From Methanobacteriaceae archaeon (GTDB lineage: Archaea; Methanobacteriota; Methanobacteria; Methanobacteriales; Methanobacteriaceae): a stretch of DNA of 64,000 nt. Below, in pieces: positions 17,286-25,286 of the stretch (the stretch's first letter is position 1; every line of letters begins with the position of its first letter). The stretch lies in NCBI GenBank assembly GCA_020854915.1, contig JAHKLT010000026.1:1-64000 (forward strand), given 5' to 3'. The position numbers were made by a program, and so were the translations under genes. Below the pieces are notes generated by a model. It saw only the letters and a list, made by a program, of their open reading frames with translations. It did not search any database and was not told where the DNA came from.

Positions 17286-18236
17286 TTATTTCGGAGAATA
17301 AAATATTTTATCCTCTGGAATAGGTTCTTTTAAAAGACCCATATCAATTTCAATTTGCATAAAATCCATAATACTTTTTTTATAATCATCATCTAATCCA
17401 GAAACGAATTTTATATTAGGTAATGATTTTTTTTCTATTTCAACATCTGATGCAACATTTTCTGGAAGTTTTTCTGCTGCCTCTTCAGGGTTTTCATTTA
17501 TATAATTAGTTGAATTATCATGAATTTCTAAAATTGATTTAAGTTCATCTGGGTTATCATTTATAAAATCATCACGTGCAACAACAACACAACATGGATG
17601 ATCAGGTAAAATTTCTGATGAATCTTCAAGTTCTATACCTTGACCTTTTTCTACAGCTGTTGTAACATAAGGTTCATAAGTTAACATTGCATCAATTTTA
17701 CCTCCAGCTAATGCATCATTCATTGGAGCTACCTTCATTGCAGAAGCATCAACATCATCAATAGTCATTCCAGCATCTTTAAGTGCATATTGGAGTAACA
17801 TATATTGAATAGAAGCTTCACCTGGAGTAGCGATACTTTTACCTTTTAAATCGTTCACAGAATTAATATTAGAATCTTTACCAACAACAATTCCACTTCC
17901 TTCAATTTGAGCACCAGATACAACTTTTACAGGAACACCTTTTTCAATAGAAGATAATACTGGGGTTATACCAACATATCCAACATCGACATCTCCACTT
18001 GCCATTGCAGTCATTAAATCTCCACCATTATTAAACTGAATAGTTTCAATTGTAATTCCTTTTTCTTCATAAGCTTTATCCACTTGAGCTACAAACAATG
18101 CTGAATCATGATCTGATGGCAAATAACCTACTTTTACAATACCATCATCAGAATCAGAAGAAAAAAAACTATAAGCTCCAGCGACACCAATAATAGCTAT
18201 AATAGCAACTATTATTATAATAAATTTCTTATTCAC
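17286..18236 (-). CDS. ABC transporter substrate-binding protein (SsuA/TauA/NMT1-like)
   Basis: A 316-residue binding protein. Residues 4-25 form a hydrophobic anchor or signal (FIIIIVAIIAIIGVAGAY); there is no lipobox cysteine. The mature domain shows KVGYLPSDHDSALFVA, GGDLMTAMASGDVDVGYVG and AGGKIDAMLTYEPYVT, as in NMT1/SsuA-like proteins that bind nitrate, sulfonates or pyrimidine precursors. GTG start after AGGTGATTAA. A palindrome overlaps its expected transcription start. With the permease and ATPase this completes one importer. Confidence 0.85.
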   Translation of the reverse strand: MNKKFIIIIVAIIAIIGVAGAYSFFSSDSDDGIVKVGYLPSDHDSALFVAQVDKAYEEKGITIETIQFNNGGDLMTAMASGDVDVGYVGITPVLSSIEKGVPVKVVSGAQIEGSGIVVGKDSNINSVNDLKGKSIATPGEASIQYMLLQYALKDAGMTIDDVDASAMKVAPMNDALAGGKIDAMLTYEPYVTTAVEKGQGIELEDSSEILPDHPCCVVVARDDFINDNPDELKSILEIHDNSTNYINENPEEAAEKLPENVASDVEIEKKSLPNIKFVSGLDDDYKKSIMDFMQIEIDMGLLKEPIPEDKIFYSPK

Positions 18237-18254
18237 TTAATCACCTATCTTTAT

Positions 18255-18266
18255 TAACAATTGTTA
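18255..18266. promoter_or_regulatory. Candidate operator: 12-bp perfect palindrome TAACAATTGTTA
   Basis: A perfect palindrome sits 19 bases before the GTG of the binding-protein gene, and about 25 bases downstream of a TATA box. It therefore covers the predicted transcription start, a classical position for a repressor. No regulator gene lies beside it. Confidence 0.35.
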
Positions 18267-18283
18267 TAATATTAATCTTATCC

Positions 18284-18293
18284 CATATATAAA
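18284..18293 (-). promoter_or_regulatory. TATA box for the ABC binding-protein gene
   Basis: Read on the minus strand this is TTTATATATG, a good archaeal TATA box. The expected start of transcription is near 18260, leaving a leader of about 25 bases that includes the AGGTGAT ribosome binding site. Confidence 0.5.
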
Positions 18294-18384
18294 CTTAACT
18301 AAAATCATTGAACTTAGAATCATAGCTAATATTATTGTTATATATTACAAGTTATATTAAAAAAATTTAAAGATAAAAAAATAG

Positions 18385-19407
18385 CTATAATAAGTCATTT
18401 CTTAAGTCAATTGTATCTTTCAAATCAGGGCCAGTAGATATAATTGTTACTGGGACACCAGTTTCAGTTTCTATATTGTCAATAAATTCTTTAGTTTCTG
18501 CAGAAAGATCAGAATAATCTTGAGTCTTAGCACAATTAGGATACAATCTATCAACACATGTTAAAGCTATTTGTGTAGCTCCATTAATCATACAAGATTC
18601 TTTAGCTAAATCCATATCGAAAAGTCCAACTCGTCTTCTTCTACCTGTAACAGTACCATATTCCTCAATATTTAACTTTTCAGCTTCTTCTTGAGAAATT
18701 TCAGTTGCAAAAGGACCTTCCCCTACACGAGTAATATATGCTTTAAATACATTGATAACTTCATCAATTTTTGTTGGTCCAACACCTACATCGGCTGCAA
18801 ATGTACTAGCTGTAGTATCTTTACTTGTAACATAAGGATAAGTTCCATAATAAAGAGATAATGCAAAGCCTTGAGAACCTTCTATGAAAACATCTTTTCC
18901 TTCATCAATAGCTTTATTAGTTTCTAGTGCAACATTTGAAGTATAACCTTCTAATTCAGGAATATCTTTAGCCATTTTAGCAGTTCTTAAAACTCTATCA
19001 GAATTAGCTGGTCCACATCCAGAACCAGTAGTTCCAATTTTTTTAAATAAATAATCAGAACCTTTATCCCTATCTTTATGATCTTCAGTTAATATAGAAC
19101 ACCTATAATCAACAAAAGTTCTTCCTTTAAGTTCATACTTGCTTAAATAATTTAGTTCATCAAAAAAAACATTTTTATCTACTAAAACTCCAGCACCGAT
19201 TAATAATTTTGCATCTTTGTGCATAAATCCTGAAGGAACTAACCTTAATCCATATTTTTCACCATTGAACTCTACAGAATGGCCTGCATTAGGACCAACT
19301 CCTGCACGAGCAATAATATTGGGCTTGTCATTATCACAAAGATAAGTAATACATTTACCCTTACCTTCATCTCCCCAAGCTCCACCAACTAACACACTAC
19401 AAGTCAT
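18385..19407 (-). CDS. purA: Adenylosuccinate synthetase (short archaeal form)
   Basis: A 340-residue PurA, converting IMP and aspartate to adenylosuccinate with [14 protein letters not shown] at residues 8-18 is the GTP loop, GPNAGHSV holds the catalytic His, and [20 protein letters not shown] is the IMP region (shown as EGSQG and GTYPYVTS). Archaeal enzymes are about 90 residues shorter than bacterial ones, and this length fits. GGAG precedes the ATG. Monocistronic. Confidence 0.95.
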   Translation of the reverse strand: MTCSVLVGGAWGDEGKGKCITYLCDNDKPNIIARAGVGPNAGHSVEFNGEKYGLRLVPSGFMHKDAKLLIGAGVLVDKNVFFDELNYLSKYELKGRTFVDYRCSILTEDHKDRDKGSDYLFKKIGTTGSGCGPANSDRVLRTAKMAKDIPELEGYTSNVALETNKAIDEGKDVFIEGSQGFALSLYYGTYPYVTSKDTTASTFAADVGVGPTKIDEVINVFKAYITRVGEGPFATEISQEEAEKLNIEEYGTVTGRRRRVGLFDMDLAKESCMINGATQIALTCVDRLYPNCAKTQDYSDLSAETKEFIDNIETETGVPVTIISTGPDLKDTIDLRNDLL

Positions 19408-19734
19408 TTATAAACTCCTTTAAAAAAATATAATCATAAATACAACAATAAAATATTATGAATTTACTCCTTATAAAAGTTTTTATAAAAACAATATTAA
19501 TTTTTAATAAACATTCAAAAAAGAATTTAAAAAGCTTAAAAATATTATAAAGAAAAAAAAATAGTAGTTGATTATCCTGTATAAATGAAAAGGTTAATTA
19601 TTCCTGTATAAATGAAAAAGGTTAATTATCAAACTTAAACATTAAAGGTAAGTCAATACAAAATATCAACTACTACAATAATAAAATTATTCTTACTAAT
19701 ATATAAAGTTATCTTTATTATACCTAAAATAAAT
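19408..19734. other. 327-base intergenic region carrying an inverted-repeat element
   Basis: Between purA and a block of orphan genes. No gene is present. Its main content is the 114-bp element with terminal inverted repeats at 19562-19675; the flanks are plain A+T-rich sequence. Confidence 0.6.
19562..19675. repeat. MITE-like element with perfect 11-bp terminal inverted repeats
   Basis: The ends TAGTAGTTGAT (19562-19572) and ATCAACTACTA (19665-19675) are exact inverted repeats. Inside are two direct repeats differing by one inserted A: 19576-19600 (25 bases, CCTGTATAAATGAAAAGG and on) and 19603-19628 (26 bases). The left end, TAGTTGATTATCCT, resembles one end of the element at 47824 (TAGTTGATTACCT). 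It may be a related non-autonomous element with TA at each border, or a remnant of an integrated element. Confidence 0.55.
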
Positions 19735-20277
19735 TTAAGCTTTTTCTAGAATTTTGATTAATATTTGTAAGTAATTATATCTTTCATATTTCCATTCTTC
19801 ATTGGATCCTAAAAAAGCATCTAAAACATTAGAATTTATTTGTCTTAAAATAGCTAAATGTATAATATTTTTAACTTCAGAATCGATTTTTCCTTGTATT
19901 ATTAATTGTGCAAAACCAGTAGCTATTATCCCTATATCTAAAGTTAACAAATCTGCATCAAAATCTAAATCATTAATAATCTTTAAAACATTTTCGTCTT
20001 CAATGATTTCATCATTATAATCATCCAAATTTATATTCCAAGAACTTAATAGCCATTTAAAACAATCTAAAATTGGTTTATTTGGGTTATCAATAAACCA
20101 ATCATTAAGTTCTATAAAAGCAATATATCCCTCTTCACTTCCAAAAGGACAAAGTTCATCAATATTGTTCCAAAAAAATTCATAGTTAGCAATTTCAATA
20201 GCTCTTTTATGAGGTTTAACACCAAAAAAATCTTTTGAAACATTTAAAAAATTATAACCTTCATCAGTATCATTCAT
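19735..20277 (-). CDS. Orphan acidic protein (180 residues), last gene of accessory block
   Basis: A 180-residue, mainly helical, acidic protein. I chose ATG 20277 because the preceding in-frame GTG (20286) lies in the AAGTGTG that is better used as ribosome binding site, as for the next gene. Notable segments are KRAIEIANYEFFWNN, EEGYIAFIELNDWF and a Leu/Ile-rich C-terminus. No catalytic motif is visible. Compact acidic single-domain proteins in clusters like this are often immunity proteins of polymorphic toxin systems, but that is only analogy. Confidence 0.5.
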   Translation of the reverse strand: MNDTDEGYNFLNVSKDFFGVKPHKRAIEIANYEFFWNNIDELCPFGSEEGYIAFIELNDWFIDNPNKPILDCFKWLLSSWNINLDDYNDEIIEDENVLKIINDLDFDADLLTLDIGIIATGFAQLIIQGKIDSEVKNIIHLAILRQINSNVLDAFLGSNEEWKYERYNYLQILIKILEKA

Positions 20278-20296
20278 ATAAAACACACTTATTTAT

Positions 20297-20863
20297 CTAA
20301 AAATCTTTACAAATCGGATCTTGTTTAATTCTTTTTTTAGAACAATATTCAAGAATATATAACACCCAATCATTAGATAATTTTTTTATAGCATCTGAAT
20401 CTAATTTTTCATCTTTTGTAAAAAAATCCATTTCATTACCACTTAGGCAAATAGCTATTTTATCAAGAGAAAAAACTAAAAAAAAGTCATTTCTGATATT
20501 ATGAACATCAAAACTATCATTTGGATATAGTTTTTCATATTGAAAATTATTAAATATATTATCTAAAAACTTAAAATCTTGAAATTTAAATTTATCAATA
20601 TTAAAAGAAAATTCTGAATTAAAACTTTCATTAGAAAAATCATAATCAGATATAAACTCTAAATCCCATATATCATTATAAAAGAAACCTATAAATGCAT
20701 TCGATGCAAAACGAATAGAAAATAAAAAATCTTTATTTTTTTCAGGATTTGACAACTTAACATCATTAAAATCTAGATAAATAGAACCACTAGATATTTC
20801 AAGAGATATCCATTTTGGAGAAAATTCCATTGCCTCTTCTATAATCTCTAAAGATCTATTCAT
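20297..20863 (-). CDS. Orphan acidic protein (188 residues), accessory block
   Basis: A 188-residue protein rich in Phe, Asp, Asn and Ser, probably alpha+beta. The frame opens at 20899 but AGGTG sits five bases before ATG 20863, so that start is preferred; it also removes the overlap with the upstream gene. Segments such as WISLEISSGSIYLDF and RFASNAFIGFFYNDIWDLEF alternate like beta strands. No signal peptide or membrane helix. No family recognised. Confidence 0.5.
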   Translation of the reverse strand: MNRSLEIIEEAMEFSPKWISLEISSGSIYLDFNDVKLSNPEKNKDFLFSIRFASNAFIGFFYNDIWDLEFISDYDFSNESFNSEFSFNIDKFKFQDFKFLDNIFNNFQYEKLYPNDSFDVHNIRNDFFLVFSLDKIAICLSGNEMDFFTKDEKLDSDAIKKLSNDWVLYILEYCSKKRIKQDPICKDF

Positions 20864-20870
20864 AAAACAC

Positions 20871-21458
20871 CTAAGAATGTAATTTTTTAAATAATTCATA
20901 TACTTCTTCTATTTCGTAATTATCAACTTTATAAAAGGATTTATCCCATATAAAAGGATTTATTTCTATGAAATTATCAACAGAATTATCCCAATTAACA
21001 TTAAAATCATATTCTTTTAGTACATTAACTATTTCTTCACCAATTTTTAAAGCATCAGCCTTATTATCTGAGAAATCAGAAAAAGTTAAAAAAAGACTTC
21101 CTTCTAATATTACTTCCTCAATATCTTCAAAACTATAAAAACAAAACCCTTTAGGATTTAATTTATTATAATTAAGATGAGTACAAAGTTCAAATACATC
21201 ATCCAGACCTTCTTCTAAATCATAACCACAATTATGAATAGATAGAATGTTTTTCTGATTTAAATCAAAAAAAGCATCTTTTAATTTATTAAAATAATAA
21301 CTATCATTATCTAAAAGAGAAATATCAAGATTATCAAAATTTATATCTTCTTCGATAAACTGTTCTTCAATAATATTTAATATTTCTTCTTCACTATAAA
21401 AAGCAGATTTAATAAGAATTTCTAATGTAAAATCTAGCTCTTCTTTTAAATCATTCAC
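20871..21458 (-). CDS. Orphan acidic protein (195 residues), possibly DUF6891-like
   Basis: A 195-residue acidic protein. The stretch NCGYDLEEGLDDVFELC, then GFCFYSFEDIEE, then LFLTFSDF and a late VNWDNSVDNFIEIN recalls bacterial proteins of the DUF6891 kind (a glycine-cysteine segment, an aromatic FYxxED segment and a W-x-x-S end). This match is from memory and tentative. It lies 2 bases after the next upstream gene's stop, tightly packed with it. Confidence 0.5.
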   Translation of the reverse strand: MNDLKEELDFTLEILIKSAFYSEEEILNIIEEQFIEEDINFDNLDISLLDNDSYYFNKLKDAFFDLNQKNILSIHNCGYDLEEGLDDVFELCTHLNYNKLNPKGFCFYSFEDIEEVILEGSLFLTFSDFSDNKADALKIGEEIVNVLKEYDFNVNWDNSVDNFIEINPFIWDKSFYKVDNYEIEEVYELFKKLHS

Positions 21459-21460
21459 GA

Positions 21461-22153
21461 TTAATCAGCTTCTAAAAGTTGAATATGAGTAATAGATCCC
21501 CTATCTGAAAATCCTACAATAACTCTATCATTTCCAATTTTTGCAAGGGAAAATTCATCTTTTTGTTTAAATTCATAGCCTTTAAGTTTAGTATAACCTT
21601 CAAAAGCTATTCTTTTAAAGACATCAAAGTTCTTTTGGAAATTATTGAAAGTAAGTCTAAATCTTTCTGCAGAATTATCTTCTTTAATTAAATCAGATCG
21701 AATTGTAAGAAAAACTTCAAGATCTTCAATAGAAGCCATATAATAAGCATCAACATCTAGAAGTGAAGAACTTATCATAGCTATTATATGAGAATCATTG
21801 AAGTCAATTTCAAAAGAAGGTGTTATAAATTCCTTAATATCAAATTCTTTACCTATTTCTTTTATTTTTTTAGAATCATTAATGAATTCATCATTAATTC
21901 CGAGACTTTCACTATCCCATCCCCAAGACCATCTATTAAACTCCTCAGAATAAAATGCTAAAATTTGAACATTAAATTTGATATCCTTATTAAAAGTTAA
22001 TGTTCCATTATCCAAATCCAAAATACCTTGTGAGTCTTCAATAATATTAGCTAAATTTTCTTGTTTATCAAAGGCATAAGCTCCATATTTAGAAAATATT
22101 ACTTTAAAGGAATCATCTTTTTCTATTTTTATTGGGTTTTGTATGTTTTTCAT
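21461..22153 (-). CDS. Orphan protein (230 residues), possibly DUF6882-like
   Basis: A 230-residue soluble protein, first gene of the four-gene block. It has a beta-strand-rich start with DLDNGTLTFNKDIKFNVQILAFYS followed by a tryptophan cluster FNRWSWGWDSESLG (given in short parts: DLDNGTLTF; RWSWGWDSES). The W-x-W-x-W-D pattern after a strand that scores stored food-like text GTLTF recalls the bacterial DUF6882 family, tentatively. AGGTT precedes the ATG. It lies 12 bases after dapL in the same direction and may be read through from it. Confidence 0.5.
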   Translation of the reverse strand: MKNIQNPIKIEKDDSFKVIFSKYGAYAFDKQENLANIIEDSQGILDLDNGTLTFNKDIKFNVQILAFYSEEFNRWSWGWDSESLGINDEFINDSKKIKEIGKEFDIKEFITPSFEIDFNDSHIIAMISSSLLDVDAYYMASIEDLEVFLTIRSDLIKEDNSAERFRLTFNNFQKNFDVFKRIAFEGYTKLKGYEFKQKDEFSLAKIGNDRVIVGFSDRGSITHIQLLEAD

Positions 22154-22165
22154 CTTTTAACCTAT

Positions 22166-23401
22166 TTAAAATTTTAATTTGGAAATTCTATCCATAGCTT
22201 TTTTTGTGTTTTCTAAAGTATTAAATGCAGTGAGCCTTAAATAACCTTCACCACATGGCCCAAATCCTGCGCCTGGAGTTCCAACAACATTAGCTTCATT
22301 TAATAATTTATCAAAGAAAGTCCATGAATCTATCCCTTCAGGAATTTTAACCCATATATATGGAGAATTAATTCCCCCATAAACATGTAATCCCATTTCA
22401 TTTAATTTATCTCTAATCAATTTAGCATTTTCCAAGTAATAATCAATATTATCTTTAATTTCCTTTTTACCTTCTTCAGAATAAGTAGCAGCTGCTGCAA
22501 TCTGAACAGGATAAGAAACACCATTAAATTTAGTTGTTTGACGCCTACTCCATAATTCATTTAAAGAATAAGAATTACCATTAGAATCATAACCTTTAAG
22601 TTCCTTTGGAACAATTGTATAAGCACAACGAGTGCCAGTAAACCCTGCAGTCTTTGAAAAACTTCTAAACTCAATAGCTACTTCTTTAGCTCCTTCGATT
22701 TCATAAATACTATGAGGAACATCAGATTCTGTAATAAATTTTTCATAAGCAGCATCAAATAATATTAATGAATTATTTTCTTTTGCATAATCAACAAATT
22801 TTTTAAGTTCATTATTTGTAATAGTTGTTCCAGTAGGATTATTAGGTAAACATAGATAAATTAAATCAACTTCTTCATCAGGAAGAGGAGGTATAAATCC
22901 GTTTTCTTCACTACAAGGAAGATAAACTAATCCATCATACATCCCCTCATCATTTACTCCCCCAGTTCTACCAGCCATAACATTAGTATCTACATAAACC
23001 GTGTAAACAGGATCAGTAACAGCCACTTTATTATTTAAATCAAAAATTTCCTGAATGTTAGCAGTATCACATTTTGCACCATCACTAATAAAAACTTCAT
23101 CTAAATCTAGGTTAATACCTAATTGTTCAAAATCGTTCTCAATGATTTTTTCACTTAAAAATGAATAACCTTGTTCAGGACCATAACCTTTGAATTTATC
23201 AATTCTACCCATTTCATCAACAGCTTCTTTAAAAGCTTTAACAACACTAGGAACAAGTGGTTTTGTAACATCACCTATACCCATACTAATAACGTCTTTA
23301 TCAGGATTTTTTTCTTTGAATTTTTCTACTCTCTTTGTAATTTCTGCAAATAAATAGCTATTTTGAAGTAAAAGATAATTTTCATTAATTTTAATAGACA
23401 T
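22166..23401 (-). CDS. dapL: LL-diaminopimelate aminotransferase
   Basis: A 411-residue fold-type I aminotransferase. It makes LL-diaminopimelate directly from tetrahydrodipicolinate, the lysine route used in methanogens. The N-terminal [32 protein letters not shown], and the PLP lysine in [15 protein letters not shown] fit DapL well. A late [17 protein letters not shown] closes the active site. A short hairpin (23438-23452) lies upstream. Gene products downstream are unrelated orphans. Confidence 0.95.
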   Translation of the reverse strand: MSIKINENYLLLQNSYLFAEITKRVEKFKEKNPDKDVISMGIGDVTKPLVPSVVKAFKEAVDEMGRIDKFKGYGPEQGYSFLSEKIIENDFEQLGINLDLDEVFISDGAKCDTANIQEIFDLNNKVAVTDPVYTVYVDTNVMAGRTGGVNDEGMYDGLVYLPCSEENGFIPPLPDEEVDLIYLCLPNNPTGTTITNNELKKFVDYAKENNSLILFDAAYEKFITESDVPHSIYEIEGAKEVAIEFRSFSKTAGFTGTRCAYTIVPKELKGYDSNGNSYSLNELWSRRQTTKFNGVSYPVQIAAAATYSEEGKKEIKDNIDYYLENAKLIRDKLNEMGLHVYGGINSPYIWVKIPEGIDSWTFFDKLLNEANVVGTPGAGFGPCGEGYLRLTAFNTLENTKKAMDRISKLKF

Positions 23402-23437
23402 TATTCAACCCCATAATATTAATAAGAAATAAATAAA

Positions 23438-23452
23438 AAAAGCTATGCTTTT
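23438..23452 (-). promoter_or_regulatory. Small hairpin in dapL leader region
   Basis: AAAAGC-TAT-GCTTTT is a perfect 6-bp stem with a 3-base loop, 37 bases upstream of the dapL ATG. It could be a leader structure or an operator; the region is otherwise plain A+T-rich DNA. Chance cannot be excluded. Confidence 0.25.
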
Positions 23453-23605
23453 ATTAAATAATAATTTTAGATAGAACCTTATTTAAAGTTTTTCAAAAAA
23501 TAAAATTTATTGTAAATAATAACACTTATAATAATAAACTTATAAAATATATAATTATTATATTGATAAAATTTTTTATAAATAAAATAAAAGTTGTTGG
23601 GTAAA

Positions 23606-25210
23606 ATGGATACAGAAACATTAATAATACTCATTAACATAGCTATGATTGGTATTATAGCTTCTGTTATTGTTAAATTATATTACAGAGATGAAGAATC
23701 AAAAGAAAAGCAAAAGAAGAATAAGTATGGAAATTCACAAAATTCACAATTGGAAAATTTATTATCCTCAATTGGAAATATATTTAATCAAACTAAAAAA
23801 AGAATTCAGGGAAATAATAAAAAAAATAAACTTCATAGAACAACTAAAGCATATGATTATGTTGCACCATACTTTAAAGATGAAAATCCTGAAATGAAAG
23901 ATAATTATGATAAGGTATATCAAGAACCTATATCAACACAAGAATACAAATCATGGGAAGAACCAAGAAAAGATGTGAAAAATAATGAAAATATAGCAAG
24001 CAAAGTCTTTCAAGAACCAATTGAAAGTAAACATAAAAAAATATTGGAAAAGACCCTATCTAAAGAAGAATTCATAAAAGATGAACCTACACAAAACATA
24101 GAGGAAACAATACAACAAGAACAAACAATCCAAAAACCACAAGAAACTAGACATAATACCATTAATGAAGCTATAAGTGATATCTCTTCAGGATCACAAT
24201 TAAAGATGGATAATAATTTAACTACTATAGAAGATATCAATATTCCTTTAAAAGATCGTGTAAAAGAGAAAAAATTAAAAGAAGAAAATATAAGTGTAGA
24301 TAATGATAAAATGTATAAATCTCCAGAAGATGAAAATAAAATAGACAAAGCCCAAGATAATCAATTATCTGAAGATGAAGATTTAAAAGACTTATTTACT
24401 ATTGATGAGTTAATTAAGAAATCAAAAGAAGAAGATAATATTAAAAATGATGAAAATATTAAAGTTAAAAATTTTGATGAAAATGAATCTATTATAAAAG
24501 TGGACAATAATGAATTAAAAAATGAGGATCTCCATAATATAAAAGAAACACCAAAAGAGGAAGAATATCCTAAAATCAAAGATATTATTAATACAGATGA
24601 ATACTTAGATGATGAAACTTCATTCTCTAATGAAGGATATAATCTTCTTGAAAAAGAAAATAATAGTCTTAAAAAACCATCACATCAAAAAAGTTTGTTT
24701 GATGAAAATGAATTTGATTTTGTAAATTTTGAAGAGATTAAAGATAATATTAAAAATTCTAAAATAATAACAAATGTTAAAAAGTTTGCAGAAGATACTT
24801 TAGAAGAATTACAAACTCATGACTCTGAACCAGATGATGACTTCATTAGAAATGTTAAAACTTATGATATTGAAGAGCCACCAAAAAATGTAGAAGATAA
24901 ACTTAGAGAAGAAAACACTAAAAAAATATATAATATGGCTCAAAATAAAAATGTAATTCATCATGATGATCCTAAAACTATTCCACAAAAGTCTATTACT
25001 CCAAAAACATCAGAAAAACCACAAGATGCTATTGAAGTAAAAATCAATAATAATCAAGAAGTAGTAAAAAAAGGAGACAGTATAATATTTACATATAATG
25101 GTGAAAGTTATTCAAGCAGATTAATAAATATATATGGAAATGATATTGAAGTAAAATATCGTGGAAGAACTGTTTTAATAAATCCTAATGATATTAAAAA
25201 GAAATTTTAA
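23606..25210 (+). CDS. Membrane-anchored acidic low-complexity protein with C-terminal beta domain
   Basis: A 534-residue protein. Residues about 4-27 form one membrane helix (LIILINIAMIGIIASVIV). Residues about 30-60 are basic, and residues about 60-470 are charged, rich in Glu, Lys, Asp and Asn, and likely disordered. The last 60 residues look folded: DSIIFTYNGESYSSRL, then NDIEVKYRGRTVLIN, a strand-rich SH3-like segment. The frame opens with TTG at 23594; I use ATG 23606 after GGGT. No enzyme motif. It may link the membrane to a cytoplasmic partner. Monocistronic. Confidence 0.5.
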   Translation: MDTETLIILINIAMIGIIASVIVKLYYRDEESKEKQKKNKYGNSQNSQLENLLSSIGNIFNQTKKRIQGNNKKNKLHRTTKAYDYVAPYFKDENPEMKDNYDKVYQEPISTQEYKSWEEPRKDVKNNENIASKVFQEPIESKHKKILEKTLSKEEFIKDEPTQNIEETIQQEQTIQKPQETRHNTINEAISDISSGSQLKMDNNLTTIEDINIPLKDRVKEKKLKEENISVDNDKMYKSPEDENKIDKAQDNQLSEDEDLKDLFTIDELIKKSKEEDNIKNDENIKVKNFDENESIIKVDNNELKNEDLHNIKETPKEEEYPKIKDIINTDEYLDDETSFSNEGYNLLEKENNSLKKPSHQKSLFDENEFDFVNFEEIKDNIKNSKIITNVKKFAEDTLEELQTHDSEPDDDFIRNVKTYDIEEPPKNVEDKLREENTKKIYNMAQNKNVIHHDDPKTIPQKSITPKTSEKPQDAIEVKINNNQEVVKKGDSIIFTYNGESYSSRLINIYGNDIEVKYRGRTVLINPNDIKKKF

Positions 25211-25286
25211 TTTAAACTCCTTTTTATTTTTATAATTTTAAACACAATAAATAATTCAATTAGAAAAAAGAGATGAAAATTTACAG

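Noticed and set aside
19576-19628. CRISPR-like repeat pair
   Set aside because: Only two near-direct repeats with a 2-base gap, no spacers, and enclosed by terminal inverted repeats.
24010-24348. Antisense open frame inside the acidic membrane-protein gene
   Set aside because: Ser/Phe/Leu-rich shadow produced by the Glu/Lys/Asn-rich coding strand; no start signal.
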